From Catonia carolina (lineage: Eukaryota > Arthropoda > Insecta > Hemiptera > Achilidae): a DNA stretch of 64,000 nt. The notes beneath the pieces were generated by a model, which was given only the letters and a program-made list of their open reading frames with translations, ran no database searches and was not told where the DNA came from. Where the stretch lies: contig JAQMRL010000044.1 in assembly GCA_035578175.1 (NCBI GenBank), positions 124,001 through 188,000 of the forward strand. Reading direction: 5' to 3'. Position numbers and translations under genes: made by a program. Of this stretch, positions 51,733-62,715 are shown piece by piece (position 1 is the stretch's first letter; every line of letters begins with the position of its first letter).

Positions 51733-52204
51733 TTTTTTTTAATTGACGTTAATTCTAATAACTATCTGCTAATGATATTTGTTACTTGAAAGTTAAAAGC
51801 ACACGAGGTTTAAATTCATTCATAAATTATCTATGGAACGCTTTAATATACAGTGACGTCATTTACAACTATTAGCAAACCTTATTAAAACATAATTGAT
51901 GTGACAGTTCTGTAACATAGTTAAGTTGAAACATTTTAATTGTACTGATTCAAAGTTACAGATAAATAATGAATTTATCTCACGGAAAATTCTTGGTTGT
52001 CTTTTTATGTCATCTAATACGGCTATCGTAAGTAAATAATTTATTTTTAATTTTGTTTAAATATGGACCATTAGCCACTATTAATTTATTGTACCTTATT
52101 TCTTATGAGAATATAATAAAATTATAATAATTATACTAAATATATGTACTTGCTTATTATTATACTTATAATAATAAAATAATAATATTTCTTATAATAC
52201 TATA

Positions 52205-52262
52205 ATTTCTTACCAATACGAGCTCGTTGCTCATTGCAATCTGTTCAATTAAACAATAAAAA
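52205..52262 (-). repeat. SINE family B 3' scrap
   Basis: CATTGCAATCTGTTCAATTA and AATAAAAAGCAACC match the 3' end of the family in reverse orientation. The sequence from 52263 to 52679 holds a further repeat-like block (AGGCAATGGTAAACCACCC) seen in other insect repeats but not assignable here. Confidence 0.55.
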
Positions 52263-52679
52263 GCAACCACTTGCCCACAACAGGCAGGTGGAGTGTTAAA
52301 CTATTGCACTCGATCTGTTAGTTCCACGGCTACCAAAAGTAGCTCTGTTTTCTATCATACAGTCAGTCAATTATATGAATGAAGCATCTAAGAAAAGAAG
52401 AGGTAGAGGTGTAAAGGACAATAGTCAGAGTTATCTCCTCTGAGAGTAATGAATTTCATTATACAGCCAGACCCAGTGGCGAATGAACTAAAGGTGTCAT
52501 TTGCAGGATGGAAAGTAGATGCTTTACAGAGGACCTGGCATGCTGATAAGCATACTTATCCAATCAGTAAGAAAGGCAATGGTAAACCACCCAAATCCTC
52601 GTTTTAATTAGTAAAGCCACTAGAGGTTCAAACCGACCTTTCGGCTGATGACCAAAACAACAAATATAACTAATTTTTT

Positions 52680-52992
52680 TAAAAATTCCTAATGTGTGCA
52701 CATTGCAATCTGTTCAACTTAAAAACGATAAGCAACCCAATGACCCAATGAGATGAGGATGATATGTATGACGTGTAACTGAGATGTAGTCTTGTACAGA
52801 TTCAGGCCAACCATTACTCAGAGAGTATGCTTAGTTGAACACCAACCATCAAAGTACACGGGTAACCACTGTCTAGTATTCAAATCCGTATAAAAGTAAC
52901 TAACTACCTTTTCTAGGATTTAAACAAGGAACCTTAGTCTCGGAAAATCAGCTGTTAAACAGCTGACTCGTGGCGCCGACTTTACCAACCCC
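52680..52992 (-). repeat. tRNA-derived SINE (family B), near-complete
   Basis: On the minus strand: GACCCACGGGGTTGGTAAAG, GAGTCAGCTGTTTAACAGCT, AAGGTTCCTTGTTTAAATCC, ACTTTTATACGGATTTGAAT and a tail with TGTGCACACATTAGGAAT. This copy shows the continuous structure that is split at 4707-5826. Confidence 0.85.
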
Positions 52993-53510
52993 GTGGGTCA
53001 TATATATGAAATGTATGAAGAAAGTTATATTTTCATGATAAATTTTCAAAGTTTAGTTTTCACCGGAAATTCACGATTATAAATGGTAAACCATGGTCTC
53101 CTGAACAAAAAATAAATAAAAATGTTTTAGCGAATGGTCTGTGTGTGTGTGCGCGCGCGCGCGCGTGTGTGTGTGTGCTACTAGGGGACCGACAACTTTT
53201 TTTTAAATCACCTCATTAACTACATTTTTTATTTTCTACTAGACAGAGTAAGCCCCAAGTCTGCTGAAATCCTTAGGAAAGCTGAGAACTCCTTCCAGTA
53301 AAAATGTTTTTTTTTTTAAGATTGCGGCCTGTATGTGCATTAGAGAAAAATTAAATTAAATTAAAATTATATAAAATTAAAACCTACAACTTATATTTTT
53401 AGCATTTTTTCTATAGTCTTTAGTTTAGCGTGAATTAGTGATTTTTCATATTTTGCTCATTGAAATCAGTAAAAAATTGGTTTTTAAGATTGCAACCTTA
53501 GTATCCATTT

Positions 53511-54867
53511 TAGGGAAAATTCAGTTACATACGGCAATCTCTCGGTAGCTCATTTTATAGCTAAAAATAAGAAAAAAATTCATATAAACATAGACCCGAA
53601 AGCGCTTCGTTTGCCAGTTTTACAGGGACAAATATTTCACCGAGAATTCAGTACCCTCGGTGAAATGAGATCATTTATAGACATTTTTCAGGCTGTAATA
53701 TAGAGACAAATCTGATGGTTTCTTATGCATTTCTACCTGATAAATTGAATAATAGTGGTCTCTGTAATGTACCTTCATTCGTTTTAAATATATCTTGCGT
53801 AAAACACTAGATTTGGCGCTAAAAAATAACACATTTTTGTCTTTAACATGAAATTACTTTGGTAAATGGCAGATTAAGGTGTATTTTTCATTAATTAGAT
53901 TCATAGAAAATTTAATAATTCTGAAAAGATTTATGTAAATTACTTCAAAGGAAGTTGAATACTAGATATTGATATTTAACTTTATCTAAAAATAAAACAA
54001 ACGTAATTGTGAAAAAACGTTTAACTGCATGAAATACTAACTAATTTTGTCCATAGATTAGAAATAACTGCTGATTGCCATTCAATACTGTAGATTTACA
54101 TAAAATTAATGAATTTCAGTTTAAAAAAAAACCGGAAAGTTAGTTATTTGTTACCTACAAAAGGTGCTCAAAGTGGCACCCGTTTTGCTCAATACACAAT
54201 TTCGGCTTAAAATGGCCACCCCCGGTCTCCCGCCATCAGAACTTTTTCTATGAGGGTTGGATGAAGTCAATTGTTTATTAAAAACGAATTAACACTTAAA
54301 AAGAGTTAACGAAATCGCATAATAAAAGCGGCAGAAACTATTAAGAATACTCCTAACGCTATGAGACGCGCTGGAAAAGAATGGATTCGTCGAGCAAAAT
54401 GGTGTATTGAACAAAACGGGGGCCACTTTGAGCGACTTTTGTAGGTAACAATAACTAATTTTTACGTTGTTTTTAAACTAAAATTCATTAATTTTATGTA
54501 AATCGACAGTATTGAATGACAATCAGCTGTTATTTCTAATCTATGGACAAAATTAGTTAGCATTTCATCATATTCATCATTTCATCATATTTAGCGCCAA
54601 ATCTAGTGTTTTACATGACTAAGACCAATTTTATTTAATTTATCAGGTAGAAATACAAACCATCAGATTTTTCTCTTTATTATAGCCTGAAAAATATCTA
54701 TATGGCCTCGTTTTACCGAGGTTACTGAATTCTCGGTGAAATTTTTGTCCCTGTATAACTGACTAACGAAGCGTTTTTGGGCCTGTGTTTACATGAACTT
54801 TTTTTTCTTATTTTTAGCTATAGAATGAGCTACCGAGAGATCGTCGTATAGCTCTGAATCACCCGAT
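53511..54867. mobile_element. Long-TIR fold-back element with a transposase C-terminus remnant
   Basis: The outer blocks CTCTCGGTAGCTCATTTTAT and the reversed right-hand counterpart match, followed by TTCATATAAACATAGACCCG, 'CACCGAGAATTCAGTACC' and 'CTAGATTTGGCGCTAAA' in both arms. The right outer end is TTCAGAGCTA reversed, next to GGGTG-like sequence, as in the CAGGGTGATTC class. The arms extend into the last codons of the transposase: TTACCTACAAAAGGTGCTCA at 54150 is the inverse of 54420-54450. Confidence 0.7.
54316..54444 (+). pseudogene. Transposase C-terminal remnant
   Basis: Forty-two codons read RIIKAAETIKNTPNAMRRAG, KEWIRRAKWCIEQNGGHFER and LL, then TAG. The 'R...C...NGGHFE.L' end is the same terminal pattern as DCNGGIFEPYL of the 12480-13529 transposase, supporting a shared family. 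Confidence 0.65.
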
Positions 54868-55059
54868 ATAACCAAACTATAGAAAATAAAAAACCTAACT
54901 TTTATAGGTAGGAAGTAATAAACATATTTATATTGTTTTAATTTGATGTTTTCAAAATTGAAATAAATAGTTGGTAAGCTATTATTGCCAACCTATGAAA
55001 AACCTTTTCTCATTTTGTTTAAAACAGTCATTTTTAGTAACAACTTAGTCTGGTTATGT

Positions 55060-55480
55060 AATTAATAAAAGTCGAATTTATATAGCTTGTATTTATTATT
55101 TACTAACTTAATTTGAATCAATTTTCTCAGAATTTAATTTTTGTATTTTGAATTTAAAACAATTTGTTACTTAATTTAGCATTAAACAAAGTTATTTTAC
55201 GTCAAATCTAAATAAGTGTTATTTTCGACACCTAATTTTCGTCAGATATTTCGAAATTAAAAAGGATACAGTTCTGGGACCTGGTTTATTGAATTTCATT
55301 GAGATAAAGCATTAGAAATGTCAGTATGGTCTCATTTCAAGGAGTACCTAAATTCCAGGCGAAATATTTCGCCAGCCGTAGGTCTAACTCACTAACAAAG
55401 CGCTTGCGGACCTATATGAACATTATTTACTTTTTTTGCTACAAAATAACTTTGTAAAGATTTACCTTTAAGACACTCTG
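55060..55480 (-). mobile_element. Solo arm of the long-TIR family
   Basis: It ends CACTCTG-TA and contains, in reverse orientation, 'GAATCAATTTTCTCAGAATT', 'ACAGTTCTGGGACCTGGTTT', 'AGGCGAAATATTTCGCCAGC' and CCTATATGAACATTATTTAC. Only this arm is found. It interrupts a family A copy that continues at 55483. Confidence 0.6.
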
Positions 55481-55482
55481 TA

Positions 55483-55900
55483 TACCCTTTTCCCCTAAAA
55501 TTTATCTAATTCTAAGGTCGCAATCTTTATAACATTTTATACCGTCAGAACACAGCGCCCCGAAAACTTGAGCAGACATGCCGCTTACCCAATCTTGTGT
55601 AGCACAAAAAATGTTAATGAGGTAATATGTAGTAAATGGAAAAGAGTTAAAACATTGCACAAATGAACTATTCCTTCTATACTTCCCGTTTACCGATTTT
55701 GATGAAAAAGTATGAGTTGAATTTTTCGCGCTCACACACACACACACATGGGTCAATCGGTAAAATCATGTTTTTTAGTACTGGGAACCTGAAAACGTGG
55801 ATTTTCGGTGAAAAGTCAATTTCAAAAAATCGACATGAAACAATAACTTATCTTCCTCCATATAGAATTATTCCATATAGGACAGAAGAAAGTGAAAGTA
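55483..55900 (+). repeat. Family A repeat, 3' half
   Basis: TATACCCTTTTCCCCTAAAA, AGCAGACATGCCGCTTACCC, CCGTTTACCGATTTTGATGA, a CACACA run, GGGTCAATCGGTAAAATCA and AAATCGACATGAAACAATAA in the usual order. Confidence 0.75.
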
Positions 55901-55924
55901 GGTATGGTTAACACCTAAGCCAAG

Positions 55925-56755
55925 GTTCGTTATCTGGATATAAGCAGAATACATCCTCCAAGCTATCTTGCAGATAGCTTGGAGGAAGTGTTTAATTTGA
56001 CAGAGAGTGAACTGAAAAAAAATCATTATATTGTGCCTAAATGGCAGTCTACTGACGTTAAATATAACCAAAACTAGGTGTTTAGTTTTCTCGCTGACGG
56101 ATGCAACTAAGCCAACAAGAAACGCACTCAGACTTCATCAGTGTGATGACAATGAGGATGTATATAATTGTCCCGAAATTGAGCGATCTGATCTCATCAA
56201 ATATTTGACAGTAATAGTGGATGACCTCTTAAGATGGAAGTTACATATTGATATTACTGCGAAGAAAGTAAGAAAATTAGTATACAAGTTTATCCAGTTG
56301 CGTCAAGTGATGTCAAAGGTGTTGCTTCGTTGGATTTAATATGCGTTGGTGGAGTATTTAATTAGGTATAGCATTCTGGTTTGGGGAGATGCGTGTTTAA
56401 TGTAATTTGATCCACTGATTAAGGTACAGAAACTAATTTTGAGAATCATTGGAACGATCCCACCTGGTTTTCCGTCTGAGCAGCTTTTTGGTGACTCGGC
56501 TGTATTGAGTGTTAGGCAGTTGTATGTTCTGAGGATATTGTTGTTCATTAAAACATTTCCAGGGTTTGCTTGTGTCTTGGGCCATACGTACAACACTCGT
56601 AGGAAATATGTTAACTTAAGGGTGCCTAGGATGAATATAGCATTTGGACAAAGATAGTTGTGTTGTATTTGGGACCGAAAATCCCAAATAGCCCGCCTGA
56701 GAACCTAAGAATTGAAATATCTTTCCATAAATTTAAGTGGGAACTTAAGAAATGG
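55925..56755 (+). pseudogene. Jockey-like LINE reverse transcriptase C-terminus
   Basis: LTLNITKTRCLVFSLTD, KYLTVIVDDLLRWKLHIDI and VRKLVYKFIQLRQVM follow the 'L.lN..KT....F ... YLGV.vD..L.W..HI' pattern. After a stop at 56337 it continues EYLIRYSILVWGDACLM, KLILRIIGTIPPGF, LSVRQLYVLRILLF and HTYNTRRKYVNLRVPRMN, then in a shifted frame FHKFKWELKKWLM. The palm YADD is not included; three or more breaks. Confidence 0.75.
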
Positions 56756-56759
56756 TTGA

Positions 56760-57655
56760 TGGTGCTAGGGATGACAGGCACCGAGAGACTGAAAGACTTT
56801 TCCACTGCCTCCCTGACATGTACCCGAAAAGAGTGTATGGTCCAGTCATACACCCAAGTACTTCGCCGAAGGACACGGAGAAACCTCCACATTCCCCACA
56901 ATAAAAACATTGGCGCCAGTCTTCATCGTCGCACCATAACCACAATCTTAGTTTTTTCCGCTGCGACCTCTAATCCACACTCAGATAACCATCCTACAAT
57001 ATCCCTAATGGCCGAGTTGCTTTTCTCGACTACCTTTACTTCTGTCCTACCAACCACCACCAGTACCACTAGATCGCCTTCAAACGCAACAGACATGCAA
57101 CCCTCCGGTAGCTGCACCTGCAAAACCCCATCGTACGCAATGTTCCACAATGCTGAACCAATAACCGATCCCTGCGAAACACACTCAATCCTAACCGCTA
57201 TATTCCTATCCACAGAAGTACCCATGGACCTACCTATCTGAAAGATACCCTTGTATGACACGCCTGAGACACAGTTTAACCTACGTTTTGCGTAGTTCGC
57301 GAAAAATCACACCCGACGGTACGCTATTGAACGCATTCCTAATATCCAAGATAATCACCGCTGCGATCTTCATAAACCACCACATTTTCGCCACCGCGCC
57401 TTCCACGATGCTTAAAACTTTCTGCACTGCATCAATTGTGGAACGGTTCTCGCAAAAACCGTACTGTCGGTCGCTAAGCCTCCCAGTCCTCTCAACTTCC
57501 GCGTTAATCCTGACTCCAACAGTCGCTTTAAAAGCTTATTCAAATTGCCCAGCAGACACAATCGCGGTACGCCGAAGGGTCACCATCTTCCCGCCCACCC
57601 TTCTTCAACAGTACCACCTCGCCATCTTCCACCTGCGTGGTCCTCACTCATGAGT
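56760..57655 (-). pseudogene. R1/I-like LINE reverse transcriptase fragment with ruined palm
   Basis: On the minus strand: RQYGFCENRSTIDAVQKVL, IILDIRNAFNSVPS, a frame break near 57270, then VSQGSVIGSALWNIAYDGVL, CMSVAFEGDLVVLVVVGR and GLEVAAEKTKIVVMVRR. 'AFEGD' stands where the catalytic 'YADD' belongs. After another break 'SAKYLGVWLDH' can be read near 56850. The region is less AT-rich than its surroundings, typical of this LINE group. Confidence 0.75.
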
Positions 57656-57669
57656 GAGAATGTACTTCA

Positions 57670-57852
57670 TTGCGATAAACTTTGATGGTTGGGGTTCAAT
57701 TAATCATACTCTCTCAGGAATGGTTGGCCTGAGTCTGCACAAGACTACGCTTCATTTACACGTCATAGCGTACATATCATTTGAATCTCATTTGGTCTTG
57801 GGGTTGCTTATTGTTTATAATTGAACAGACTGCAATGTGCAGATATAAGGGA
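57670..57852 (+). repeat. tRNA-derived SINE (family B), 3' half
   Basis: AACTTTGATGGTTGGGGTTC, CTCTCAGGAATGGTTGGCCT, GGTCTTGGGGTTGCTTATTG and the ATTGAACAGACTGCAATGTG end match the family. The following 870 bp (57853-58726) contain nothing recognised. Confidence 0.75.
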
Positions 57853-58726
57853 TTTAAAAAACAATTACTCTTACCTAGAACGAAATACAATATGTACATT
57901 ACGCAGACATTTTCTTAGCGTACTATGTATTCACACTAATAGCACTCTGTATGACAACTTGAACTGACTGAATTCATCTAAACTAACTGACGAAAGGGGT
58001 TAACCCATCTATACTGTTTTTAGCCTTTTAGAAGGGAATAGAAAGAAAATTTAGTTAACAATAATATAAGTAAAAAGGCTTTCTTCCGAATCCTGGAAGC
58101 AATGATTAAAAGAGGTAGATTGTACGAGAAGGAGCAAAATAATGAGATTCTGAAAATTTTTGTACTTTACTAATAAATAATAAAAGGGTATACACGCAAA
58201 AAAATTAGAAAACAGTAGAATTTGAATAAAACTTTATCGCGTGATATGACAATAAGAGCCGATATCACCACTTCACCCTTGCCAGGTAATAATGCTAGTC
58301 ACATAACAATACACTCATACAATACCAGGTCTGACCTAATTATCTCACCTAAACCATTTTAGCCAGATGTTACAATATATCTTTCAATCATGTGCAAGAA
58401 TTTGTCAATTGAATTTAACATCTATATATTTTTTCAAAACAAAATTCACTAGTGTTCCCCTTAAAGTGTAGAAATATCGCATTATACGTCATCTACTAAG
58501 CTAAATACGCTTATTACAGATTCCTTTGTAGTAAAATTCGCCTAAGACGAATTTTAAGGGACAACCCCATGTTAGTGCACCAGACCGAAATGTGTCATAG
58601 ACGAGATACAAATAGAATTGGCTTATCTCTAATGAGAAGTGATCTTCACAGAACTACCGTACTGATTGTGTAAGTGCGTAGTTTACAAATGACGCGTTGA
58701 AAGTTATTTTTTGCCGCCGTGACATT

Positions 58727-59590
58727 TTTTATTTTCTCTCTCTCTCTGTGAGTATAATATAGGAAAAGAAAGTATTGTTTAAATGTCGATTTTTCGGAAA
58801 AGAGTTTTCACCGGAAATACACGTTTTCAGACCCCCTTAACCCAAAAAAACCATGTTTTTAGAGATTGGTCTGCGTGCCTTTGTGAGTGTACGTGCGTGT
58901 GTGTGTGAACAAAATATCTCAAGAACGGAACATTATACGAAGTTGAAACTTGGGACTTAAGTTATATAGGCTACCATAAGGGAACCCAACACGAACATTT
59001 TCATTAAAATTGGCCGGAAGTAGTAATTCAGTCGTGAAATTTTTAATTTTTTGCGGTTTTTTAAAAACGGCTCCTACTATTTTTTTTAAATCGCCTCATT
59101 TACTACATTATTTTTGCTCTACAAGATATGGTCTACTTAAATTCTTGAGGGAGCTGTGCTCTCGTTCTCGTGGTATAATTTTTTTTTTTCATATTGGGGC
59201 CTTAATTGTATTCTAGGACGAAAGTGTATCAATAAAAGTTTTATAACATTAAAAGACCTACAACTTTTATTTTGTACATATTTTTCTGCAACGCTTAGTT
59301 TAGCATTAATTAGCGATTTTCTCTATTTTTTACATAAAAATCGGAAAAAATTGGAATTTTTAGGATTACGGCCTTGCTATTTATTTTCGACAAAAGTGTA
59401 TAAAATCAAAGTTATACAAAATTAAAAAATACGAAATATTTTTTCTACAGAGTTTGAACGTCAATCGATGATTTCCGTATTTTTAAGTCTGTTGAGGTTG
59501 ATTTTCATTTTGGGTCATTCACTTATGATTTAAACTTGGTTATGTTTTTACTTTTACGTTAGATAAAGAAAGTCGTGTGAATATTTCACA
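58727..59590 (-). repeat. Family A repeat, near-complete
   Basis: TTTTCTCTCTCTCTCTGTGA near the left end, TTTCACCGGAAATACACGTT, GGTCTGCGTGCCTTTGTGAG, AACCCAACACGAACATTTTC, sub-repeats, and AGAAAGTCGTGTGAATATTT CAC at the right end. Confidence 0.85.
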
Positions 59591-60459
59591 AAAGTTTATT
59601 TATTTATTACACTCACTCTCCTTCTCTTATGGGAGAACATTCATTCGAAATGAGTTAAAAGTAAGTACTGCTTGAAAATAAGGAAGCAAATAGTAATGGT
59701 TCGAGGTAGCTTTTATTTTACATGGCTTTTTACAAGGTTAGTTAGCTTAACACATCAGAGATATCATTCGCAAATGGCGTATTGGATCATGTTATTGTAA
59801 CGCCATATTCAAACAACAAGAATTTACTACAAGGAATAAACAATACGTAAATTAATTTCATATTATTCATTTACTATTATTTCGTTTTACGAAGGACGTT
59901 CAATAATCAACGAGACAAATTATATTAATGTAGAGAAAAAACGGTTCACAATGATATTGAAACTTTCACAACACTACTTACTTTACACTTTGAACATTGT
60001 CTCCAGCAACATTTATACCAGTCATCAATTAATTTTGATCAAGTTCCGTCAAAAGTTGTGATGATAATAAATATTTAGATCTTAGCCCAATACTAATTGT
60101 TGATTCGAAAAAGGTTTGAGCAATAAAATGTAACAACTTCACATTACTGTAGGGGCCCGAGTACAAAAGTTGAAGTTTTTTTGCATTTTGTAGCATGAGT
60201 TGCTTTTAACCTGATCGCGGCTGTAAACTTGTCCAGAAACATCAACTCTCTCTAGAGAAACTTGCGTATGCGGCAAGTTAGCATCACCAGTTCTCAGCAT
60301 GAACACAGCCTGAAGAATGGCAATCTATGATTGAATCGTCGTTGATCTGTAATATGAAATAGTGAACAATCTATGACAAGTGCATCGATGTTAAGTGGAG
60401 TGTATTAGTGGACAATAATATAAGTTATGTAAATTTTTATTCTAAAAATCCCTAGTCTA
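59591..60459. other. Intergenic stretch without recognised features
   Basis: AT-rich; no coding signal or terminal repeat noticed. Confidence 0.4.
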
Positions 60460-60467
60460 GTTACAAT

Positions 60468-61843
60468 CACGGTAAATAGAAGAGACGGTAGGGGTCACGC
60501 GCATACCGGCCGTTATGAGTACATACCGTCACTAGCAAATGACGTCACCGGTGCGGAAAGCACCAGTTTTTTAACTTCGTTCTTCTACATTCAAGACTAA
60601 TATTGGGATATCCCAATATTAGTCTTAATAATTACAATAATACTATAATTACATTATAATAATAAATATTATAATAATTACATTTTGTCTACTATAATAA
60701 AAACAGCGAGAATAATAATGATGAAAAATTTTAATGAAATGAAAGTAAAATATAAAATAATTTCCTGCTATTTTTCGTTGACGATTTAAGTAAACAGATT
60801 GTCTTTAGATATTCACATTATGAAATAAAAATGTTTAAACAAGTCTGTAATTGTAATATAAATAAATTCATGATATTCGGTAACCTACTTGAAGGAAAAT
60901 AAAATGGTTGTGAATATTTAACAGTTAGGCCTAAAGTTAGCCTATATGTTATTTTCCGCAAAAAGATGTTTTAAACTCGCAATCAGCGAGTTTTTTTTTA
61001 AATCTGTGTTTTCGGCTTTAATACAAGTTATTTCTCGCAAAAGTTCAGTAATTTTTCTCTCAGACACAAATTTTCGTTTCTCATCGCTATAAAATCTTCA
61101 GAATCTTTTGCGTTGTAGGTTCGGTGTGAATAGGATTATTTTCATTAGCAATAGGAGGTTCATAACAACCATAATTTTCTCCTTGCGAAACAAGAAATTC
61201 TATTATTTTTCTCTTTTTTCATGTCTCAAATTTCTTTCGGAGTCACTAAAATTTTAAACAGTTTCGCGAATTGGTATCTTATGATGTGGAACTGCAGACA
61301 ATTTTAATCTTTTTGTAGCTTTAAAGTTACACAGTTCAGAATTTAAATCGCGTTCGACGTCACAGTCTTCAACATAAGCACCACAAACACGCGCAGAATC
61401 AACCGAAAAATTGTCTGCACGTCGACAAGCATGTAATCATGCTTTTCTTAAGGTTTCATCTTTCAGAAAACGGTGAAACGAAACTATTTCATGTATATTT
61501 TTTCATTGTTAGCACAATCCGTAACAATTTTCAGTGTAATTATATTAGAACTCACTAGATATAAACACGTACTAAGTATTAGAAATAACAAAAGAAAATT
61601 AAAGACATAATTATACTATTATTAGGCCTTATATTTACTAGTTTTTATTATGTTCAATAATATATTCAATTAAATTAATGCACAAAGAATTCACATATTA
61701 CCGTTAGGTGGTAATTAGACGGACTGACAACATTCACAAATACCGAAATGATGCAAACAGCTGGCGGTGTTATTAAGGACCGGTGACGTCATCGGCTATT
61801 GCGGATCCTAACGTGACCCCTACCGTCTCTTCTATTTACCGTG
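60468..61843 (-). mobile_element. P-superfamily-like transposon, 1376 bp, perfect 32-bp TIRs, 8-bp TSD
   Basis: Both ends carry CACGGTAAATAGAAGAGACG GTAGGGGTCACG without a mismatch. The flanks are exact GTTACAAT at 60460-60467 and 61844-61851. An 8-bp duplication with ~31-bp TIRs fits P elements (hAT also gives 8 bp), and the THAP-type reading frame inside favours P. Sub-terminal ATGACGTCACCGGTGC and ACCGGTGACGTCATCGG are a second inverted pair. The catalytic part is deleted. Confidence 0.8.
61200..61545 (-). pseudogene. THAP zinc-finger domain exon, degenerate
   Basis: The minus strand shows VTDCANNEKIYM, frameshift, EIVSFHRFLKDETLRKA, a TGA in place of the conserved Trp codon, LHACRRADNFSVDSARVCGA, DVERDLNSELCNFK and RLKLSAVPHHKIPIRET. 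This follows the THAP order C..C...SFHRFP.D..LR..WL....R...F....ARVCS.HF...DFERDL, ending in the AVP box. The zinc-binding His is Tyr here (AYVEDC). THAP domains are the DNA-binding part of P-element transposase. Non-functional as written. Confidence 0.65.
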
Positions 61844-61851
61844 GTTACAAT

Positions 61852-62715
61852 GATAAAGGTCTAGGCATCATTTTTCTGACCTTTTGGCGCAAAAAATTAT
61901 TCTACATTTCCGATTTTTGGTACATACGTCTTTATACCTATTTCTGTGGGACAGTAATTATTTCCAAATTTTTAGTTCACTAATAAAAGTAAAAAACGGA
62001 GTATTCGTTTAAAATTGTCGCTGGAGAACTACAAAAAGAAGCGATTTTTCACTTTTAGAATTAACAGTACTGACACAAAAATGGGTTTGAGTAGATGGTT
62101 TTAGCACCAAAATTTGTGTCTCTATGTCCTCTACAAAAAGTTAATAATATATTTTCAAAAAAAATAATCCCCAAAGAAGATATAAATACAACTCTATTTC
62201 GAAATGACAAAATCTTTGCGAAAAAGGCAATGACGGCACGATTCAATTTGTGCTATCGACGTTAAAATAAAGACAATGATATGGTGGTTTTTGTATCTTG
62301 TTGTACGGCATTTAGATTTACCATGAATTTTTTCAAGTTTTTTTTTTGAGGAAAATGGCTGAATGTAAATTATTCTACGAGCATGCTCCATATAAATGTA
62401 GGTTGAGACTAAAATAAGCAAGCCGTATTAGAAGGTAATCAAAAAATATTTGGCCTTGACAGTTTCTGAAGTCCGGCACAATTACTTTACCGGTCAAACG
62501 CGTAGGTTTTGAACTTGTTTTTTTGTTGGGCTAATCCGGATGTTTCCACTCATGACTTCCATTTAAGACATGTTACTGCGGTTTAACACTTTACTTCATA
62601 TTGTTCAAAACTCTTGAGTAAATTTCCTCCGGTTTTACACCTTGGGATACCAAGATTCTTATCACTAAACGTTCCTCTTCCGGCATACACGTTTCAAGAG
62701 GAGCTAACAATTATA
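61852..62715. other. Intergenic stretch without recognised features
   Basis: Three short open frames occur by chance; none resembles a known protein and none shows splice or repeat context. Confidence 0.35.

Larger units (their letters stand above)
53020..54930 (-). repeat. Family A repeat split by a fold-back element
   Basis: The left part (53020-53516) includes a CG/TG microsatellite (53140-53178) and GTCTGCTGAAATCCTTAGG, two sub-repeats, and stops at TCCATTTTAGGGAAAA. After the inserted element it resumes near 54872 with ACCAAACTATAGAAAATAAA AAACC. Confidence 0.75.

Noticed and set aside
56660..57653. Long plus-strand open frames.
   Set aside because: They are antisense to the R1-like reverse transcriptase, whose motifs are on the minus strand.
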